From assembly GCF_009618275.1 (NCBI RefSeq), contig NZ_WIAD01000003.1, positions 156,435 through 220,434 of the forward strand: a stretch of DNA of 64,000 nucleotides, read 5' to 3'. A program made the position numbers and the translations under genes. Origin of the DNA: Roseimaritima sediminicola (lineage in GTDB: Bacteria; Planctomycetota; Planctomycetia; Pirellulales; Pirellulaceae). Under the pieces are notes generated by a model. It had not been told where the DNA came from. It worked only from the letters and a program-made list of their open reading frames with translations, and ran no database searches. Shown one piece after another: positions 1 to 7,178 of the stretch. Position 1 is the first letter of the stretch. Every line of letters starts with the position of its first letter.

Positions 1-259
1 TGTTGCCCGACGGCTGCGAAGCCTCGTACAAGCGTTTGGCCTGGGCGACGCTCTCGGCGTTCAATCGCTGCAGCGGAACGGCGATCACACTGCCGTCGTC
101 TTTCTTCAGGTACAGCAGGCCACGTTCGACGCGTTCAAACGACGCTTCGATCTGAAACTTGCCGGTACTGTCGGTCCAGGTTTCCGCCGAAACCGCGGGC
201 ACGATCCCCAGTCCGGAGGTCAACAGAATAACAAGCGTAGCGAGCGATAAACGAGACAT
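1..259 (-). CDS. Exported SHD1-domain protein (C-terminus outside window)
   Basis: The reading frame starts at an ATG (257-259) and runs off the left edge, so only the first 86 residues are visible. Residues 1 to about 25 form a signal peptide (short basic start, hydrophobic core, AVSA before the predicted cut). The following segment, beginning TWTDSTGKF and continuing through GSVIAVPLQRL, matches the SHD1 fold (SLA1 homology domain 1), a small beta-rich domain that is abundant in exported proteins of planctomycetes; its ligand there is not known. The gene lies 34 bases downstream of rpoN on the same strand and could share its transcript. No Shine-Dalgarno site is visible. Full length and other domains cannot be judged. 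Confidence 0.75.
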   Translation of the reverse strand, partial: MSRLSLATLVILLTSGLGIVPAVSAETWTDSTGKFQIEASFERVERGLLYLKKDDGSVIAVPLQRLNAESVAQAKRLYEASQPSGN

Positions 260-293
260 AGCGGTTTCACCGTTGGAGAGCTGAGACGTTGAA

Positions 294-1793
294 CTATTTC
301 TTAACCAGCGACCAATCGCGTCGCTGGCGACTGGACGGAATGCCCATTTTCTTACGGTACTTGGTCACGGTCCGTCGCGCGACGGTCATCCCGACTTTCT
401 TCAACTCGTCGACCAAGTCCTCGTCGCTGTGGGGGCTGCTCTTGTCTTCCTTGTCGATCAACTCCTGCAGCTTCAACCGGATCGTATCCCAGGCAACATC
501 TTCGCCGTCACCGGTTTGGGTGCCGCCGACGAAGAAGCGTTTCATGGGCAGGATTCCCCGCGGGGTCTGCATCCATTTATCATCGACCGCTCGGCTGACC
601 GTGGTGACGTGCACGCCGACGCGGTCGGCAATCTGCTGCATCTTCAGCGGCTCGATCGCTTCGGGACCTTCGTCCAGAAACCGGGCCTGATGTTCGACGA
701 TGGCCTGCGCCACTTTGGTCAGGGTGCTGCGTCGTTGTTCGATCGAATCGATCAACCACTGGGCGCCGTTGATCTTCTTTTTGATGAATTCGCGTTCTTC
801 GTCGGTGCTGGTCGGATCCTGCAACCGGGTTCGGTAGTACTCGCTGATGTACAGCCGCGGCACGCGATCGTCATCGAGGGTGACTTTGTACTTGCCGTTT
901 TCGTCTTGCTCGACGATCACGTCCGGGGTCACGGTGGGCACGTACGTTTTGGTAAACGCGTTGCCGGGTTTGGGATTCAGTTTGTGCATCGCATCGCGGG
1001 CGGCCTGGATCGTTTCGATACTGAACCCGGTTTTTCGCTGGATCGCGGGCATTCGGTTTTCGGCCAGATCCTGCAGGTGATGACTGATCAGGGTTTTCAT
1101 TTCGTCGTACAGCGGCACATCGCCGGTCAACTGCAACAGCAAGCACTCGCGGAGGTCGCGGGCCGCGATGCCGACCGGTTCGAGCGACTGGACGACCGCC
1201 AAGGCTTCCTTGGCAATCTCCAGATCCTCTTTGCTGTGGTTCGACGGCAGCAGATCGCCCAGCGGCATCCGCAGGTAACCGCCATCGCGGGCATCCAGCG
1301 TACTGATGATCCGTTCGGCCATCGCCTCGACCCGATCATCGATGTCCATTTCGGACAACTGATGCAGCAGGTAATCGTTCAACGACTCGGGACGGGTTTC
1401 CGTATTGGCCATCAGATCGTGACGGCGATCGGCTTCCTCCTGCATGCGGTTGGCCGAGCGGCGGAACGAATCGTCGAACGTATTGGGCAGTTCGCTGTCC
1501 ATGTTCAGCAAACGTTCGAAGTCGTCCTTGTTGTCGTGGTCGTTGTCGACGACCAGCTCTTTCTCGGTCTCCGCTCGCGTATCCTTCGAGGGCACCTCCG
1601 ACTCGTCGCTTTCGTCGGGAGCCAGCGGATCGGTTTCGGATTGTTCCAGCAAAGGGTTTTCGTTCATCTCTCGCTCGATGCGTTCCTGCAGTGCCAGCAC
1701 GGGCAACTGCAGGATCTCCATCGATTGAATCATACGCGGGGCAATTTTCTGAACTTGCAACTGCCTGGCATCAAGGCCCATCGACATGCGCAT
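294..1793 (-). CDS. rpoN: RNA polymerase sigma-54 factor
   Basis: Sigma-54 directs RNA polymerase to -24/-12 promoters that need an AAA+ activator. The protein (499 residues from the chosen start) has the glutamine/leucine-rich region I at the N-terminus (RQLQVQKIAPRMIQSMEILQ), an acidic region II (rich in D/E, about residues 55-110), the core-binding and HTH regions, and ends with the RpoN box ARRTVTKYRKKMGIPSSRQR, which reads the -24 element. An upstream TTG at 1823 would add ten residues, but the ATG at 1793 has GGAG nine bases before it and gives a normal sigma-54 start (MRMSMG), so it is preferred. It is 104 bases downstream of recR on the same strand. Identification is firm; the start is moderately sure. 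Confidence 0.96.
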   Translation of the reverse strand: MRMSMGLDARQLQVQKIAPRMIQSMEILQLPVLALQERIEREMNENPLLEQSETDPLAPDESDESEVPSKDTRAETEKELVVDNDHDNKDDFERLLNMDSELPNTFDDSFRRSANRMQEEADRRHDLMANTETRPESLNDYLLHQLSEMDIDDRVEAMAERIISTLDARDGGYLRMPLGDLLPSNHSKEDLEIAKEALAVVQSLEPVGIAARDLRECLLLQLTGDVPLYDEMKTLISHHLQDLAENRMPAIQRKTGFSIETIQAARDAMHKLNPKPGNAFTKTYVPTVTPDVIVEQDENGKYKVTLDDDRVPRLYISEYYRTRLQDPTSTDEEREFIKKKINGAQWLIDSIEQRRSTLTKVAQAIVEHQARFLDEGPEAIEPLKMQQIADRVGVHVTTVSRAVDDKWMQTPRGILPMKRFFVGGTQTGDGEDVAWDTIRLKLQELIDKEDKSSPHSDEDLVDELKKVGMTVARRTVTKYRKKMGIPSSRQRRDWSLVKK

Positions 1794-1897
1794 CAGAGGG
1801 TACTCCACTGGAGGTGTTTTCAAGGAATATTTCGTCTCAGCCTGGCCTGGACCTGCGACAGCGATCTGCCGTGCCCCGAGCCACCCCTGCCGAAGGT

Positions 1898-2500
1898 TTA
1901 CAGTTTCTGGCGTCCGGTCAGGGCATCTGCCAGGATTTCTTTGTTGGCGTATTCCAACACGCTGCCGGCGGTGATGCCACGCGCCAACCGCGTCACGTTC
2001 ACCGGAAATTCAGCCAGCAGGTTCGAGATGAACAACGACGTCCCATCGCCCTCGAGCGTTGGATTGGTCGCCATGATCACCTCCTCAAAATTCCCCGTCC
2101 GGACCCGATCGACCAGCGGATCGATGGTCAATTGGTCCGGACCAATTCCGTCGAGCGGAGCGATCCGCCCCAGCAGTACATGATACAGGCCGCGGTACAC
2201 GCCGGCCTGTTCCAAAGACATTAAATCACGCGGCTGTTCGACGATGCACAGCCGCGTCGTGTCCCGCTGGGGGTCGGAGCAGATATTGCATCGCTCGCCC
2301 TCGGACAGGTTGTAACAAATACTGCAGTAATGAACGTTCTCGCGAACGCGCGTGATCGCGTCGGCCAACTGCAGTGCCTCGGCCTTGGGGACCCGCAACA
2401 GATGGTACGCCAGTCGTTCGGCGCTCTTGCGACCGATGCCGGGCAGACGGCCCAGTTGCTGGACCAAATCGTCGACCGATCCGGATTCTGATGACAACAC
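1898..2500 (-). CDS. recR: Recombination mediator RecR
   Basis: RecR works with RecO (and RecF) to load RecA onto single-stranded DNA during gap repair. The 200-residue length is typical. Visible parts are the N-terminal helix-hairpin-helix (LGRLPGIGRKSAERLA, residues 17-32), a C4 zinc motif (Cys59, Cys62, Cys71, Cys74), a Toprim domain with CIVEQPRDLMSLE, and a C-terminal Walker-like segment with GITAGSVLEYAN. The start is a GTG at 2498-2500, six bases after the ybaB stop, so the two are very likely translated from one message. dnaX-ybaB-recR is one of the most conserved gene orders in bacteria, which supports the assignment. Confidence 0.97.
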   Translation of the reverse strand: MLSSESGSVDDLVQQLGRLPGIGRKSAERLAYHLLRVPKAEALQLADAITRVRENVHYCSICYNLSEGERCNICSDPQRDTTRLCIVEQPRDLMSLEQAGVYRGLYHVLLGRIAPLDGIGPDQLTIDPLVDRVRTGNFEEVIMATNPTLEGDGTSLFISNLLAEFPVNVTRLARGITAGSVLEYANKEILADALTGRQKL

Positions 2501-2506
2501 CGCTGG

Positions 2507-2854
2507 CTAACCACCCGTCAGGGAAGCCATCGCGCCGTCCATCCCCGGCAGTCCCCCGATGTTCAGCTCTTCGGTCAATCGCTGCATCGACTCGGCGAAC
2601 ATCTGTTTTGCCTGGGCGTGGCCGCGATTGGTCGCCTCGCAGATCCACTGCTGCAGGACCGAGTCCTCGTGGTCGGCGGCAGCGAATTCGATCCGCTGCA
2701 TCTCGCCGAGACCGTTGAAGTGAGCCACGACCGCGCGGTCGCCGGCTTCGACCGTAAACGTCTCTTGACGGAGCTGGTCATTCATCTCCGCGATCGCTTC
2801 GGGCAGTTTTTGTAAACCGCTCATCATCGAAGCAATATTTCCAAATTTGAACAT
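2507..2854 (-). CDS. ybaB: YbaB/EbfC family nucleoid-associated protein
   Basis: YbaB/EbfC proteins are small DNA-binding dimers with a tweezer shape that bind the nucleoid. This copy has 115 residues, starts MFKFGNIASMMSGLQKLPEA and shows the family pattern of an N-terminal helix, a three-stranded sheet (EAGDRAVVAHFNGLGEMQRIEF), and a C-terminal helix. The family's usual poly-Met/Gln N-terminal tract is short here. It sits between dnaX (24 bases upstream) and recR (six bases downstream), the standard arrangement, so co-transcription is likely. The ATG at 2854 is the only sensible start. Confidence 0.93.
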   Translation of the reverse strand: MFKFGNIASMMSGLQKLPEAIAEMNDQLRQETFTVEAGDRAVVAHFNGLGEMQRIEFAAADHEDSVLQQWICEATNRGHAQAKQMFAESMQRLTEELNIGGLPGMDGAMASLTGG

Positions 2855-2878
2855 CGATATCCTGGGTCTAGTCCACGA

Positions 2879-4828
2879 TCACGATCGGGGTTCGTCGACG
2901 CGGACCACTTCCGCGTCGAATATTTCCATGCACTTCTGCACCCAAGGATGGTTTTGCAATTCCCGTTGCCGCTGCCGACGTTCACTGGTCGTGCTCGGCG
3001 GCGGAGCCAATGGTTTGCTGACCGCCTTGGGGTCGAACCCCAATTCTATCAGCACACGGCGTGCCGCGGTGCCACAAACGGCTTCGTCAATTTTATTTTT
3101 CTGTTCAGGTTTTTCGCAGCGGCTCTTGGTAAGCGTTAAATCCTTGGGAAACAGCAGGCGAATCTTGCCCGCTTCGAGGCATTCCACCCGGCTGACCTGT
3201 TGAGCCAAACCGGCGGTCAGCTCGTCCATCTGAGCCAGAGCCTCACGCCACAGCCGCCCGACCCCCTGTTCGGTCCACTGCACGGGCGTTCCGGGCCGAA
3301 TCGTCGCGGCCGCGGCCGGGTGACCAGCCGGCGCCGTATTACCCGCCGCCGGCGAAGCATTGCCCGCCGCCGGCGAAGCATGACCCGCCGCCGGCGAAGC
3401 ATTGCCCGGGGCGGGCGAAACCGCCGCGGTTGGCACGGCAACTGCCCCGCTGGCGGACGAACGTCCACTTTCCGGATTCGCCCCGGCGGCCGGATTTGCC
3501 GCAGGCGGCACAGAGCCCGGGGCCGCGGCACCGCTTGCCGGCGTCCTATCGGCCTGCGGGACGCTGGCCGGGGCCGCGGTGGGCGGCCCCGTCGTCCGCC
3601 CCGCCGCGGCATCGGGACCTACGAGGTTGGCTTTAACGTTTTTTTTTTCCGGGTCGCCGCCGGCCGCTTCCAAAGCCGCCATCGCGTCGGCGATTCGCTG
3701 CAGGTCGGGCAACTGGCAGATCTGGATCAAAGTCGTTTCCAGCAGCACGCGGCCGTGCACGCTTTGCCGGATCCGGACCAGGGCCTGATCCAACAGCGAC
3801 ACCACGGCCAGGACGGTCGACACGCCCCACTTCTGGCCCCGCTCGCGCAGCTCCTCGTGCATCGATTCGCTGCAGAACCGCAGCATTGTCGGCGAGCAGC
3901 CGACCGTGGCGACCATCAGATCGCGAAAGTGCCCCAGCAGCTGCTCGCCCAGCTGGCCCGCATCGACGCCGGCCAGGATGGCCGCATCGGCTTGCTGGAG
4001 CGCGGCGGCGGAATCACGAGCGATCAGGGCCGACGTCAATTCGCTCAGACGTTCGTCGTCGGCGGTGCCAAGCATGTTGTGGACCGCTTCGACCGTCAAT
4101 CCTTCGCTGCTGAAGCTGAGCACCTGTTCCAGCAGGGACTGGCTGTCGCGCATCGAACCCGCCGCGCGGCGAGCGATCAAGCGCAGGGCTTCGTCTTCGG
4201 CGTGGGCGTTCTCGGCATCGACGATCTCGCGCAGCCGAGCCATGATCTGGTCGGTGTGGACCGGCGCAAAGTCGAAGCGTTGACAGCGGCTGAGCACGGT
4301 GATCGGGATCTTTTCCGGATCGGTCGTGCAGAAGATGAACTTGACGTGCGGCGGCGGCTCTTCCAGCGTTTTCAGCAGGGCGTTGAAGGCCGCCTGCGTC
4401 AGCATGTGGACTTCGTCGATGATGTAGATCTTGTATCGAGCCCGACTGGGGCGCACGCCGACGCCCGCGCGGAGGCTGCGGATTTCATCGATCCCGCGGT
4501 TGCTGGCACCGTCGATTTCCAACACGTCGACGTCTTCCCCCGCATCGATCGACTGGCAGATATCGCTGTCGTTGTCGGGCGTGGCCGTCGGGCCTTCGGG
4601 GGCGTTGAGCGCTTTGGCAAAGATCCGCGCCGTGCTGGTCTTGCCGACTCCGCGAGCCCCGGTGAAGAGGTACGCGTGGCCGACGCGGTTGGTTTCGATG
4701 GCGTTCTTCAGGGCTTGGCCCACGTGGCCCTGGCCGACCAATTCGCCGAAATTCTTGGGGCGATAACGCCGGGCGACGACAACGTATTTGTCGGAGGACG
4801 TTTCCTGAGGGGCAGGGGATTCGGCCAT
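2879..4828 (-). CDS. dnaX: DNA polymerase III subunit tau (gamma by slippage)
   Basis: DnaX is the AAA+ ATPase of the clamp-loader complex; the full product (tau, 649 residues) also tethers polymerase cores and helicase. Walker A (GARGVGKTS, about 57-65), Walker B (IYIIDEVHML, about 134-143), sensor 1 (FIFCTTDPEKIP) and the arginine finger region (LSRCQRF) are intact. The zinc module normally found between Walker A and B has only one of four cysteines left (Cys91). Residues about 400-535 are a Pro/Ala-rich linker with a 21-base tandem repeat (roughly 3340-3411). A run of ten A residues codes for Glu394-Asn397; slippage there would give a gamma-like product (separate entry). The gene follows the SRP RNA and precedes ybaB. 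Confidence 0.96.
   Translation of the reverse strand: MAESPAPQETSSDKYVVVARRYRPKNFGELVGQGHVGQALKNAIETNRVGHAYLFTGARGVGKTSTARIFAKALNAPEGPTATPDNDSDICQSIDAGEDVDVLEIDGASNRGIDEIRSLRAGVGVRPSRARYKIYIIDEVHMLTQAAFNALLKTLEEPPPHVKFIFCTTDPEKIPITVLSRCQRFDFAPVHTDQIMARLREIVDAENAHAEDEALRLIARRAAGSMRDSQSLLEQVLSFSSEGLTVEAVHNMLGTADDERLSELTSALIARDSAAALQQADAAILAGVDAGQLGEQLLGHFRDLMVATVGCSPTMLRFCSESMHEELRERGQKWGVSTVLAVVSLLDQALVRIRQSVHGRVLLETTLIQICQLPDLQRIADAMAALEAAGGDPEKKNVKANLVGPDAAAGRTTGPPTAAPASVPQADRTPASGAAAPGSVPPAANPAAGANPESGRSSASGAVAVPTAAVSPAPGNASPAAGHASPAAGNASPAAGNTAPAGHPAAAATIRPGTPVQWTEQGVGRLWREALAQMDELTAGLAQQVSRVECLEAGKIRLLFPKDLTLTKSRCEKPEQKNKIDEAVCGTAARRVLIELGFDPKAVSKPLAPPPSTTSERRQRQRELQNHPWVQKCMEIFDAEVVRVDEPRS
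3639..3648 (-). promoter_or_regulatory. Predicted slippery A10 run in dnaX (tau/gamma switch)
   Basis: The coding strand reads GAA AAA AAA AAC GTT AAA here, ten A residues in a row containing the heptamer A AAA AAC in the correct frame for -1 slippage. A -1 ribosomal shift, or one extra A in the mRNA, gives Lys-Lys-Lys-Arg then TAA, a 398-residue protein. Loss of one A gives a stop (TAG) about six codons later. The cut falls just after AAA+ domain III and before the Pro/Ala linker, where gamma ends in other bacteria. A GC hairpin with a 7-bp perfect stem (3570-3590) lies about 50 bases downstream, further than usual for a frameshift stimulator, so transcriptional slippage as in Thermus dnaX is as likely. 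This is inference; no product was observed. Confidence 0.6.
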
Positions 4829-4857
4829 CGTTTTCTAAGCAGAGTCCAACAAGAGAT

Positions 4858-4973
4858 GAATTGCCCGCCGGAGGCGACCCCCACACAAAGGTACCCCGCT
4901 TATGGCTGCTCCAGTTAAGGCCTGACCAGGTTCACGGCTCCCCATCGCGAGGGCCGCCACCGGCGGGCAATTC
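4858..4973 (-). ncRNA. ffs: Signal recognition particle RNA (4.5S, small bacterial type)
   Basis: The minus strand carries the helix 8 signature of SRP RNA: GTGAACCTGGTCAGG on the 5' side and AGCAGCC on the 3' side of the tip, the binding site for Ffh. The ends pair perfectly over 14 bp (4858-4871 with 4960-4973), giving a single long hairpin of about 116 nt, as in small bacterial SRP RNAs. The tip is unusual: the normal GGAA tetraloop between CC and GG is replaced by the six bases TTAACT. The gene stands 30 bases upstream of dnaX on the same strand, a well-known neighbourhood for ffs. Exact ends are estimated from the terminal pairing. Confidence 0.9.
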
Positions 4974-5030
4974 GATTGGCTCGATAGGCCACCCGGACAC
5001 AGATGGTGTCGGTCACGGGCGAAGGGCTAG

Positions 5031-5059
5031 ATTCTGATGCGCTCCGCCCTCCCTGTCAA
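5031..5059 (-). promoter_or_regulatory. Candidate sigma-70 type promoter for SRP RNA/dnaX cluster
   Basis: On the minus strand a perfect TTGACA (5054-5059) is followed after 17 bases by CAGAAT (5031-5036, four of six consensus positions). Transcription would start near 5024, about 50 bases before the predicted 5' end of the SRP RNA, leaving a leader to be trimmed. No other good match lies in this 270-base intergenic stretch. Confidence 0.45.
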
Positions 5060-5247
5060 CGCGGTGCGAACCGGCGGCGGGCAGATTTGCGGCCGCCCGC
5101 ATTGATCTTGCTGGCGGTCGATGGGTTTTCCTAGGATCGAGGGCCGCGACCAATCGGTGTTCTGGCGAAAACACATGCCCGGTGAACGTGCGATGGTCCG
5201 GTCTGTCCGCTTCTTTCCAAAATCACGGTAGCAAGGATTTATCCGCG

Positions 5248-5877
5248 ATGACGGCCCCCAAGCAACGCCTCGACATCGACGCCCACACTATTGTTCGACA
5301 CCAACAGGAACTGGTGGCCCGTTGGCACGAGCAGGACATCGACAATCCGTACACCGGATTCCTGCAACTGGTTTGCCAGCAGCATGAATTCAATTTCCGT
5401 CTGTGGCACGAGGAAGACATCGCTCGCAGCCCCACGGCCAGCGACACCGAAATCGCCCAGGTCAAACGCAACATCGATGGGCTGAACCAGAAGCGTAACG
5501 ACATGATCGAACGCCTCGACGACGCGATCACCGAACGGCTGCAGAGCGAAGGTGTGGTGGTCGCCGCCGAGGCCCCGATCAACACCGAAACGGCCGGCAG
5601 CACGATCGATCGCCTCTCGATCATGTCGCTGCGTCTGTATCACTACGAGGAACAGCTGCACCGCGGCGACGCCGACCAGGCCCACAAAGCCAAGGTCACG
5701 CAGCGGATCGAAATCTGCCGCTTGCAGCACAGCGACTTGACCGACGCCTTGGCCACGCTGCTGGACGACCTGTTCGCCGGCCGCAAACTGCACAAGACCT
5801 ATCGTCAGTTCAAGATGTACAACGACCCTTCGTTGAACCCCTCGATCTACCAGGCTTCCCAGCGTCGCGCTGGTTAA
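5248..5877 (+). CDS. DUF4254 domain protein
   Basis: A 209-residue cytoplasmic, largely helical protein that resembles the DUF4254 family, whose function is unknown. Recognisable family features are the early tryptophan-histidine patches (VARWHEQDIDNPYTGF, NFRLWHEEDIARSP) and the helical body ending in DLFAGRKLHKTYRQFKMYNDP. The ATG at 5248 is preferred over an in-frame upstream start at 5182 because AAGGA lies about ten bases before it and the family begins near here. In Bacteroidetes the family sits beside surface polysaccharide genes; here the neighbours give no such hint. It is followed 16 bases later by the HEAT protein on the same strand, so the two may be co-transcribed. Confidence 0.75.
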   Translation: MTAPKQRLDIDAHTIVRHQQELVARWHEQDIDNPYTGFLQLVCQQHEFNFRLWHEEDIARSPTASDTEIAQVKRNIDGLNQKRNDMIERLDDAITERLQSEGVVVAAEAPINTETAGSTIDRLSIMSLRLYHYEEQLHRGDADQAHKAKVTQRIEICRLQHSDLTDALATLLDDLFAGRKLHKTYRQFKMYNDPSLNPSIYQASQRRAG

Positions 5878-5893
5878 ACGGACGCCCCCTTCG

Positions 5894-7123
5894 ATGGACA
5901 ACCCGTTTGCAGTCGATCGACGTCCGCGCGCTCCACTGCGGACCGTGCGGACATTGGCCGTGGTGGTGGTCGCCTTGGTGGGCGTGCTGGGTATCCAGTG
6001 GGGCTCCCAAAGATGGCTACTGACGCGTCTGTCGACGGGTCTGAACGAACAACCGATCGACGTGCGGATCCAGCGGCTGCAGCAAATCGCCCAGCTCGGT
6101 TCGATCGGCATGCCGGTCCTGACCGAGCAGCTGGCCTCGCCCGAGGAGGCCGTTGCCCGCACCGCTTTCGATCTGCTCCGCGAAGACCAACGCGGCTGGG
6201 TCGAATTGACCGACCGGCGGGCCGACGACCGGCATCATCGCCTGGTACAGGAATTGACCGAGGTCGCGCCGCGGCTGCCTCGCTCGCGCAGCGGCTGGCT
6301 GGCGATGCTGCTGAACCGCACCATCGTCGAAACCGTCGAACATGCTTCCAGCGACGCGTCGCTGGCCTACCGACAAGCGACCGAGCTGTTGGCCAGCTTT
6401 TCCGCGGGCGATGGCGTCGACGACCTGCCCGATACCAGCGAACGGCTTGCTTCGAGTGATCCGGATGCGGCGACGCCGCGGGTCGCCCTGCGAACCCAAC
6501 CATTACCGCTCGAGGACACGGCTCCGGCCTCGTCGCCGCCACCGCCGGCCGCAGCGCAAGGCCCCGAGACGGAATCGTCTGCAGGCCAGGAGCGATCCTC
6601 TGCGAGCGAATCCCAGGAAGCTTTGCTGCAGCCGCTGGAAACCAGCAACCAAGTCCCCCAGTTATCGCCGGTCCGCGTTCAATCGGGACGGGGACGGGAG
6701 GCCGTCGTGGTTCCCGTGGAATACTTGAGCGGCGGTCCTTTCGAAGCCTACACGACGCGCAGCGTGATCGCAGGCCTGCGCAGCGTTCAGCCGCAGCTGA
6801 GAGACGCGGCCCATCGCGAACTGCAGCGCCGCGGCTTTGACCAAACGGCTTTGCTGCTAGCCGAACGTTTGGCCGATCCGGACATCCGTGTACGCTTGGC
6901 ACTGCTGTCGGAACTAGCCCGGCACGACGAACTGGACCCTCGCCAGTGGCTGCAGTGGTTGGGCGAAGACGCCGAACCCGAGGTCCGGCGTCAGGCGATT
7001 GCCGCGTTGGGAACGATGGACCAAGCCGAGACGGTCCAGTGGCTGCGTGAGCGGCTGGCGGTCGAGCGGGATCCGGCGGTCGCGGACCTGATTCGTCGCA
7101 TCCTCCAGCAGCGCAAAAAATAA
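5894..7123 (+). CDS. Membrane-anchored HEAT-repeat protein
   Basis: A 409-residue protein with one hydrophobic segment near the N-terminus (about residues 21-36, VRTLAVVVVALVGVLGIQW), so most of it is probably periplasmic. The N-terminal half has helical repeats (VLTEQLASPEEAVARTAFDLL) resembling HEAT units, the middle (about 190-260) is a Pro/Ser/Glu-rich linker, and the C-terminal 120 residues hold clear HEAT repeats (LAERLADPDIRVRLALLSEL; AEPEVRRQAIAALGTM). HEAT repeats bind other proteins; no catalytic motif is visible. The stop codon forms part of the hairpin at 7121-7153. Confidence 0.7.
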   Translation: MDNPFAVDRRPRAPLRTVRTLAVVVVALVGVLGIQWGSQRWLLTRLSTGLNEQPIDVRIQRLQQIAQLGSIGMPVLTEQLASPEEAVARTAFDLLREDQRGWVELTDRRADDRHHRLVQELTEVAPRLPRSRSGWLAMLLNRTIVETVEHASSDASLAYRQATELLASFSAGDGVDDLPDTSERLASSDPDAATPRVALRTQPLPLEDTAPASSPPPPAAAQGPETESSAGQERSSASESQEALLQPLETSNQVPQLSPVRVQSGRGREAVVVPVEYLSGGPFEAYTTRSVIAGLRSVQPQLRDAAHRELQRRGFDQTALLLAERLADPDIRVRLALLSELARHDELDPRQWLQWLGEDAEPEVRRQAIAALGTMDQAETVQWLRERLAVERDPAVADLIRRILQQRKK

Positions 7124-7153
7124 GCTCGCAGCACCGGCGGCGCTGCGAGCTTA
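7115..7153 (-). terminator. Rho-independent terminator between convergent genes
   Basis: Bases 7121-7132 and 7142-7153 form a perfect 12-bp stem (TAAGCTCGCAGC with its complement) around a nine-base loop. Read on the minus strand the stem is followed by a run of six T (7115-7120), the classic intrinsic terminator for the oxidoreductase gene that ends at 7179. On the plus strand there is no T run, though the stem may still slow transcription from the HEAT gene, whose stop codon is its first three bases. Confidence 0.85.
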
Positions 7154-7178
7154 CGAATCACTTCAGCGCTGCGGCACG

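Noticed and set aside
429..2183. A 584-codon open frame on the plus strand opposite rpoN and recR
   Set aside because: It is a GC-rich shadow of two certain genes on the minus strand, has no ribosome site and shows no domain; several similar long antisense frames (for example 20383-21987, 8977-10476, 25903-27627) were dropped for the same reason.
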